Source: Bradyrhizobium sp. 199
GTDB taxonomy: Bacteria; Pseudomonadota; Alphaproteobacteria; Rhizobiales; Xanthobacteraceae
Assembly (NCBI RefSeq): GCF_023073355.1
Contig: NZ_JADPJI010000011.1
Coordinates: forward strand, 62,001 to 126,000
Length of the DNA: 64,000 nucleotides
Reading direction: 5' to 3'
The position numbers were made by a program, and so were the translations under genes. Below are positions 59,163-64,000 of this stretch, one piece after another (the stretch's first letter is position 1; each line of letters begins with the position of its first letter). Below the pieces are notes generated by a model, which did no database searches, was not told the DNA's origin, and saw only the letters and a program-made list of their open reading frames with translations.

Positions 59163-59201
59163 GAGGCGAGAGGTGGTCCACCCCTTGCGTTCGGCTCTCA
59201 G

Positions 59202-59218
59202 TGATGTATTTTACATCA
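59202..59218. promoter_or_regulatory. Palindromic operator candidate
   Basis: TGATGTA-TTT-TACATCA is a perfect palindrome (7-base arms) just upstream of the -35 of the XRE gene promoter. A second, 13-base palindrome ATGTTCAGAACAT (59225-59237) lies between -35 and -10. Both carry ACAT/ATGT half-sites. They are likely binding sites for the adjacent regulator, which would repress its own gene. Confidence 0.6.
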
Positions 59219-59247
59219 TTGTGTATGTTCAGAACATCATTTATAAT
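59219..59247 (+). promoter_or_regulatory. Sigma-70 type promoter of the XRE gene
   Basis: TTGTGT (59219-59224) and TATAAT (59242-59247) are spaced by 17 bases, a near-consensus promoter. The spacer contains the palindrome ATGTTCAGAACAT. The region is strikingly AT-rich compared with its surroundings. The start codon follows 21 bases later. Confidence 0.7.
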
Positions 59248-59267
59248 CTTTCACACGTGAGGCGAAG

Positions 59268-59552
59268 GTGATCACGTCTTTCCAGATGCGGGCAGCGCGC
59301 GCGTTGCTCGGCATTGACCAGAGGGCCTTGGCGGAGCTCGCAGGCGTTTCGCTGCCGACCATTCAGCGGATGGAGGCGAGCACCGGCAACGTTCGTGGCG
59401 TGGTCGAGACCTTGATGAAGGTGGTCGAAGCCTTTGATCGGGCCGGGGTCGAACTGATCGGCGAACAGGCGCGCAGCGAAGGCGGCGGACGTGGCGTTCG
59501 GCTGAAGGAGCCGGGGCCGCCGCGTAGGGTTGGGAGCGTGATCCCGCAATGA
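59268..59552 (+). CDS. Small XRE-family helix-turn-helix regulator
   Basis: The 94-residue protein is one helix-turn-helix domain (MRAARALLGIDQRALAELAGVSLPTIQRME) with a C-terminal tail rich in glycine and arginine. It starts with GTG 59268, GAGG being 5 bases upstream; an ATG at 59286 is possible. The promoter with two palindromes suggests autorepression. It is followed by the SulP transporter gene 97 bases downstream, which it may also control. Confidence 0.88.
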   Translation: MITSFQMRAARALLGIDQRALAELAGVSLPTIQRMEASTGNVRGVVETLMKVVEAFDRAGVELIGEQARSEGGGRGVRLKEPGPPRRVGSVIPQ

Positions 59553-59649
59553 TCATGCCCGGGAGCAGACTCAACTAACGCACCGTCGCGCCCGATACGC
59601 GGCCGCACGATGCATCGGAGCGTTGTGGGCAGCGGAGCAATTTGCTGAA

Positions 59650-61392
59650 ATGAGCATCACGGGCGAACACCCAGGCAAGCTGCGCCAGCTTCGTCGGCCG
59701 ACCTTTACCGAACTCTATCTGCCAAAGCTCGTCACCATATGGCGCGAAGGCTACGGGCTAACGGATTTCCGCGCCGACGTCTTCGCGGGCCTGACGGTTG
59801 CGATCGTGGCACTGCCACTGTCGATGGCGATCGCGATCGCCTCAGGGGTGACGCCGGACCGCGGCCTCTACACCGCCGTCGTCGGCGGCTTCATCGCCTC
59901 GCTGCTCGGCGGCAGCCGCTTCCAGATCGGCGGACCGGCCGGCGCGTTCATCGTATTGGTCGCGGCGACCGCGGAACGTCACGGCGTCGACGGCGTCATT
60001 CTCGCCACCATGATGGCGGGCCTGTTCCTGATCGCCGCGGGCCTGCTGCGGGTCGGCACCTACATCAAATTCATTCCCTATCCGGTGACGGTCGGCTTCA
60101 CCGCCGGCATCGCCGTGATCATCTTCGCCAGCCAGCTCCGCGATCTCTCAGGCATCTCGCTCGCCGGGAAAGAGCCCAGCGAGTTCGTGCCAAAGCTCGT
60201 TGCGCTCGCCGGCGGCCTTCATACCGTCAATCCGTCCGCCGTCGCGCTCGCCATTGTCAGCATCGCCATTATCGCCGCCTTGCGCCGCTGGCGGCCGTCC
60301 TGGCCCGGCATCCTGATCGCGGTCGTGCTCGCGGCGGTCGTGTGCGCCGTGTTCTCGCTCCCGGTCGAGACCATCGGCTCGCGCTTTGGCGGCATTCCGC
60401 GCGAATTGCCATCGCCAGCGCTCCCCGCGTTCTCGCTTGCGAAGGCGAGCGCCGTGCTGCCGGATGCGATCGCGTTCGCGCTGCTGGCCGCGATCGAATC
60501 GCTGCTGTCTGCGGTGGTCGCCGACGGCATGACCGGGCGTCGTCACCGCTCCAATTGCGAGCTGGTGGCGCAAGGCGCCGCCAATATCGGCTCGGCGCTG
60601 TTCGGAGGCATCTGCGTCACCGGACTGATCGCGCGCACCGCGACCAACATCCGCGCCGGCGCCCGCGGGCCGCTTGCGGGCATGTTGCATTCGGTCTTCC
60701 TGCTGCTGTTCATGCTGATCGCAGCGCCGCTGGCAAGCTACATCCCGCTGGCCGCGCTCGCTTCGGTGCTGGTCGTGGTGGCCTGGACCATGGCGGAGAA
60801 GCACGAATTCGGGACGCTGCTGCGCTCGTCATGGGGTGATGCAATCGTGCTGCTCGCGACCTTCCTGCTGACCATCTTCCGCGATCTCACCGAAGGCATC
60901 CTGGTCGGCTTCGCGCTCGGCGCGGTGCTGTTCATCCATCGCATGGCGGAGATGACGGGGATCGAGGAACGCTCGCCGCTGGTCGCCGGTGATCGCCCCG
61001 ACGAGGGCAATGGCGATCGCATTCCCTACGATCCTGCGCTTGCGCTCGATCGCGACGTGCTGGTCTATCGCATCACCGGCGCGTTCTTCTTCGGCGCCGC
61101 CTCCGCCATCGGGGGCGTGCTCGACGGGGTCGCCGACAAGCGCAAGGCCTTCGTCGTCGATTTCGCCGCGGTGCCGTTCCTGGATTCGACCGCCGCCAAC
61201 GTGCTCGGCCGCGTCGCCGCCAAGGCGTACCGCCAGGGAATCCGGCTGTTCATCACGGGGGCTTCACCCGCGGTCCGCCGCGCGCTGCTCACCCATGGCG
61301 TGACGCCGCCGCGCGCGCGCTATCGCCAGAGCCTCGAGCGCGCGATTGCCGACATCAAGGGCGGCGCGGGCGAGGAGGCGGCGGTGAGCTGA
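59650..61392 (+). CDS. SulP family inorganic anion transporter
   Basis: The 580-residue protein has about 11-12 hydrophobic helices with the SulP core (TVAIVALPLSMAIAIASGV, GGSRFQIGGPAGAFIVLVA). It ends with a cytoplasmic STAS domain (DVLVYRITGAFFFGAASAI...VDFAAVPFLDSTAANVL). SulP proteins carry sulfate, bicarbonate or other anions by proton or sodium symport. The substrate here is unknown. The chosen ATG 59650 (MSITGEHPGKL) follows an upstream TTG by 27 bases. It lies behind the XRE gene. Confidence 0.93.
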   Translation: MSITGEHPGKLRQLRRPTFTELYLPKLVTIWREGYGLTDFRADVFAGLTVAIVALPLSMAIAIASGVTPDRGLYTAVVGGFIASLLGGSRFQIGGPAGAFIVLVAATAERHGVDGVILATMMAGLFLIAAGLLRVGTYIKFIPYPVTVGFTAGIAVIIFASQLRDLSGISLAGKEPSEFVPKLVALAGGLHTVNPSAVALAIVSIAIIAALRRWRPSWPGILIAVVLAAVVCAVFSLPVETIGSRFGGIPRELPSPALPAFSLAKASAVLPDAIAFALLAAIESLLSAVVADGMTGRRHRSNCELVAQGAANIGSALFGGICVTGLIARTATNIRAGARGPLAGMLHSVFLLLFMLIAAPLASYIPLAALASVLVVVAWTMAEKHEFGTLLRSSWGDAIVLLATFLLTIFRDLTEGILVGFALGAVLFIHRMAEMTGIEERSPLVAGDRPDEGNGDRIPYDPALALDRDVLVYRITGAFFFGAASAIGGVLDGVADKRKAFVVDFAAVPFLDSTAANVLGRVAAKAYRQGIRLFITGASPAVRRALLTHGVTPPRARYRQSLERAIADIKGGAGEEAAVS

Positions 61393-61490
61393 CGGCGCGC
61401 CGGCCGGCCTGGCCGACGCTGGGACGCCCGCGCTTGACAGAGCGGGCGCGACGCGAAATGGATCGCCTCGGACATGACCCCGAGGGAAAG

Positions 61491-62330
61491 ATGACCGCGC
61501 CCAAAGCTCCTGCAGCCTGTCTGATCGGATGGCCGGCCGCGCATTCGCGCTCGCCGCTGATCCATCATTACTGGCTGCGCACGCTGGGCATTGAAGGCGG
61601 CTACCTCATCGAGGCGGTGCCGCCGGAGGATCTCAGAGATTTCGTGCTGCGGCTGTCGTTGCGCGGCTTCGTCGGCGCCAACGTCACCATCCCGCACAAG
61701 GAAGGCGTGCTGGCGCTGTCGACGCCCGATGCCCGCGCAAAGGCCGTCGGCGCGGCCAACACGCTGTGGTTTGCCGACGGCGAGCTGCGCTCCACCAACA
61801 CCGACGTCGAAGGCTTCATCAACAATCTCGACGCCAGCGCGCGCGGCTGGGACGCTGCCGATGAGGCGCTGGTGCTGGGCGCCGGCGGTTCCTCGCGTGC
61901 GGCCGTGTTCGGGCTGCTCGAACGCGGCATCAAGCGCGTGCATCTTGCCAACCGCACCGTCGGGCGGGCCGAGGCGCTGGCAAGGGAGTTCGGGCCAAGC
62001 GTGCATCCTGTGACGTGGGACGGCATCAACGACGTCATGCCCCGCGCAAAACTTCTTGTGAACACGACCTCGCTCGGCATGCACGGCCAGCCTTCACTCG
62101 ATGTTGATCTCGCACGCCTGCCGCGGGCGGCGGTCGTCGCCGACCTCGTCTATGTCCCGCTGGTGACGCCGTTGCTCGCGGCCGCAGCGGCGCGTGGCCT
62201 GAGGACCGCCGATGGACTCGGCATGCTGCTGCATCAGGCGGTGCGCGGCTTCGAGCTGTGGTTCGGCCGGCGGCCGGAGGTCACGGCCGAGCTGCGCGCA
62301 TTGGTCGAGGCCGATCTCACAAAGACTTGA
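61491..62330 (+). CDS. aroE: Shikimate dehydrogenase
   Basis: AroE reduces 3-dehydroshikimate to shikimate with NADPH in aromatic amino acid synthesis. The 279-residue protein has the substrate-binding SRSP segment in WPAAHSRSPLIHHY, catalytic Lys in NVTIPHKEG, Asp in STNTDVEGF and the GAGGSSRA nucleotide motif. ATG 61491 has GAGGGAAAG upstream; two in-frame ATGs further up give a longer, non-family N-terminus. It follows the SulP gene by 98 bases. Confidence 0.95.
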   Translation: MTAPKAPAACLIGWPAAHSRSPLIHHYWLRTLGIEGGYLIEAVPPEDLRDFVLRLSLRGFVGANVTIPHKEGVLALSTPDARAKAVGAANTLWFADGELRSTNTDVEGFINNLDASARGWDAADEALVLGAGGSSRAAVFGLLERGIKRVHLANRTVGRAEALAREFGPSVHPVTWDGINDVMPRAKLLVNTTSLGMHGQPSLDVDLARLPRAAVVADLVYVPLVTPLLAAAAARGLRTADGLGMLLHQAVRGFELWFGRRPEVTAELRALVEADLTKT

Positions 62331-62395
62331 GAGAATAGCGCGTAATCTCCGGAGTTCTATGTCCGTAGGGACAATAGGGGCAAGCGGAGACCATC

Positions 62396-63022
62396 ATGAC
62401 TGTTCAACGTGCGACTTTCACACGTCCGCTCATCGCCGTCGCGATGGTGGCCGTCTCGACCATTCACGCTTTCGCGCAGCAGACGCCGACGGTCCGCATC
62501 CGCGGCACGATCGAGAGCATCGACGGCAACACGCTCGGCGTCAGGACGCGCGAAGGCAGCGACGTGAAGGTGCGCATGACCGACAATGTCGCCGTCTTTG
62601 CCGTGGTCAAGACGTCGTTGTCGGAGATCAAGGACGGCTCTTACATCGGTGTGACCGGCCTGCCCGAGCCCGACGGCACGCAGAAGGCGATCGCGGTGCA
62701 CATTTTCCCCGAAAACCAGCGCGGCGCGGCCGAAGGTTTCCGTCCCTGGGATGCCCGTGCCAACTCGACCATGACCAACGCAACTGTTGCGCAGACGGTG
62801 AAGGGCACCGATGGCCAGAACATCACGGTCAAGTACAAGGACGGCGAGAAGAAGGTGGTGGTGCCGCCGGACACCCCGATCGTCACCTTCATCGCCAGCG
62901 ACAAAACGGAGCTCAAGCCCGGCGCCAAGCTGATCATCTTCGGCGCGGCGAAGAAGGATGACGGCTCGCTGGAGGCCAACAGGGTGAATGTCGGGCGGGA
63001 CGGAATCACGCCGCCGATGTGA
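62396..63022 (+). CDS. Exported protein of unknown function with OB-like domains
   Basis: The 208-residue protein has a signal peptide (about 1-28, ending FA-QQ). The mature part has two similar blocks: VRIRGTIESIDGNTLGVRTREGSDVKVRMTDN and NATVAQTVKGTDGQNITVKYKDGEKKVVVPPDT, each resembling the DUF5666-type strand pattern. It is probably periplasmic. Its gene stands alone between aroE and the dispersed repeat. No catalytic residues recognised. Confidence 0.75.
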   Translation: MTVQRATFTRPLIAVAMVAVSTIHAFAQQTPTVRIRGTIESIDGNTLGVRTREGSDVKVRMTDNVAVFAVVKTSLSEIKDGSYIGVTGLPEPDGTQKAIAVHIFPENQRGAAEGFRPWDARANSTMTNATVAQTVKGTDGQNITVKYKDGEKKVVVPPDTPIVTFIASDKTELKPGAKLIIFGAAKKDDGSLEANRVNVGRDGITPPM

Positions 63023-63040
63023 GAGGTTGAACGCTGAACT

Positions 63041-63133
63041 CGTAGGCTGGGCAAAGCGAACCGTGCCCACCACCTTTGCGAGACGCTGGAAAGTGGTGGG
63101 CACGGCGCAAGTGCGCCTTTGCCCACCCTACGC
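63041..63133. repeat. Dispersed repeat, GTAGGCTGGGCAAAG...CACCCTACG family
   Basis: CGTAGGCTGGGCAAAG at the start, GGGCACGG/CCGTGCCC in the middle, and CTTTGCCCACCCTACG at the end. It pairs with 46772-46860 and directly abuts the stop codon of the dehydrogenase gene. Confidence 0.75.
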
Positions 63134-63134
63134 T

Positions 63135-64000
63135 CTAAGGCGCGGCTGCAATGATATGGTCGTCGATCTCGTCGATCCGGTTGACGCCGCACAGGCCCAT
63201 GGTGGTGAGCAGCTCCTTCTGGATGATGTCGATCGCCTTGGCGACGCCGGCCTGGCCGCCGGCCCCTAAGCCATAAGCGTAGGCGCGGCCGATCATGCAG
63301 GATTTTGCGCCGAGCGCGAGCGCGCGCATCACGTCCTGGCCGGAGCGGATGCCGCCGTCGAACATGATCTCCATCTTGTCGCCGACCGCGTCCGCGATCT
63401 CGGGCAGCACCTCGATCGATGACGGCGCGCCGTCGAGCTGACGGCCGCCATGGTTGGAGACGACGAGGGCCTGCGCGCCGGTCTTGGCGGCTTCCTCGGC
63501 GTCCTCGACGTCGAGGATGCCCTTGATGACGAGCTTGCCCGGCCAGATGCTGCGGACCCACTCGACGTCCTTCCAGCTCAGCGAGGTGTCGAACTGCGAC
63601 GCCGTCCATTCGGCAAGGCGGTTGAGATCCTCGGTGTTCTTCACGTGACCTGCGATGTTGCCGAAGGTGCGGCGCTTGCCTTGCAGCACGCCGGAGACCC
63701 AGGCGGGTTTGCTGGCGAAATCCAGCAGCTTCGACAGCGACCATTCGGGGGGCACCGTCATGCCGTTCTTGATGTCGGCATGGCGCTGGCCAATCACCTG
63801 GAGGTCCACGGTGAGCACGAGCGCGCTGCACTTGGCCGCGATCGCGCGCTCGATCAATTCGTTGATGAAGCCGCGGTCCTTCATGACGTAGAGCTGGAAC
63901 CAGAACGGCTTCTCGACATTGGCGGCGATGTCCTCGATCGAGCAGATCGACATGGTCGATTGCGTGAACGGGATACCGGCGGCTTGCGCGGCGCGGCAGG
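63135..64000 (-). CDS. FMN-dependent alpha-hydroxy acid dehydrogenase, LldD-like (N-terminus outside window)
   Basis: Only the C-terminal 287 residues or so are in the window. The visible part has the FMN barrel of the L-lactate dehydrogenase/glycolate oxidase family: AGIPFTQSTMS (C-terminal of helix alpha), FQLYVMKDRGF, LVIKGILDVEDAEEA with catalytic Lys, SNHGGRQLDGAP with the His/Arg active site, and FDGGIRSGQDVMRALALGA. Length and these motifs favour L-lactate dehydrogenase (LldD). The substrate cannot be fixed without the missing N-terminal part. Confidence 0.88.
   Translation of the reverse strand, partial: CRAAQAAGIPFTQSTMSICSIEDIAANVEKPFWFQLYVMKDRGFINELIERAIAAKCSALVLTVDLQVIGQRHADIKNGMTVPPEWSLSKLLDFASKPAWVSGVLQGKRRTFGNIAGHVKNTEDLNRLAEWTASQFDTSLSWKDVEWVRSIWPGKLVIKGILDVEDAEEAAKTGAQALVVSNHGGRQLDGAPSSIEVLPEIADAVGDKMEIMFDGGIRSGQDVMRALALGAKSCMIGRAYAYGLGAGGQAGVAKAIDIIQKELLTTMGLCGVNRIDEIDDHIIAAAP

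Overview
The window looks like a chromosomal core segment of an alphaproteobacterium, most probably Bradyrhizobium or a close relative in the Nitrobacteraceae. The evidence is the high G+C, the gene orders uvrC-pgsA-moaD-moaE-prmB and rplY-pth-ychF, a petP/petR-like regulator pair, the Omp31-type porin, DUF992 and DUF3617 proteins, and many short dispersed GC-rich hairpin repeats between genes. I see no tRNA, rRNA, insertion sequence, prophage or CRISPR array.

Layout. 1-7.2 kb (minus): a TipF-like EAL protein, a BrkB/YihY membrane protein with a holin-like partner, then prmB, moaE, moaD, pgsA and uvrC. 7.4-12 kb: small envelope and RNA genes (porin, cold shock protein, rlmJ, RNase T2, secreted unknowns). 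12.1-14.8 kb: MarR, OmpR-type and histidine kinase regulators in one operon. 15-20.4 kb: ilvE, hisS, a tautomerase, a thioesterase, proC and a YbjN protein. 20.9-21.7 kb: an FMN riboswitch in front of a lumazine synthase gene. 21.7-23.8 kb: a translationally coupled ATP-grasp ligase and zinc metallopeptidase of unknown function. 23.9-32.4 kb: prs, a lipoprotein, pgeF-midA-lgt-dienelactone hydrolase, ubiK, rplY-pth-ychF. 32.5-38.1 kb: tandem MaoC hydratases and many small or unknown proteins. 38.3-46 kb: a long form of uvrB, a LysR/TSUP divergent pair, a metallo-beta-lactamase/SCO pair. 46-54.3 kb: GSTs, a DUF1800/DUF1501 pair, an IsdG-like haem oxygenase candidate, an aldo-keto reductase and a PAS-only membrane sensor. 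54.8-64 kb: aspC, DUF992, an EF-G-like GTPase with an altered switch II, an XRE regulator with its own palindromic promoter, a SulP transporter, aroE and an FMN-dependent alpha-hydroxy acid dehydrogenase cut by the window end.

Most genes are housekeeping: nucleotide excision repair (uvrB, uvrC), molybdopterin and lipoprotein biogenesis, ribosome and tRNA maintenance, and amino acid and riboflavin synthesis. The least explained pieces are the ATP-grasp/peptidase pair, the EF-G-like protein, the palindromic XRE promoter, several very small membrane proteins too short for routine gene calling, and at least eight families of dispersed intergenic hairpin repeats. Functions are assigned from motifs and context read by eye; no database search was run.
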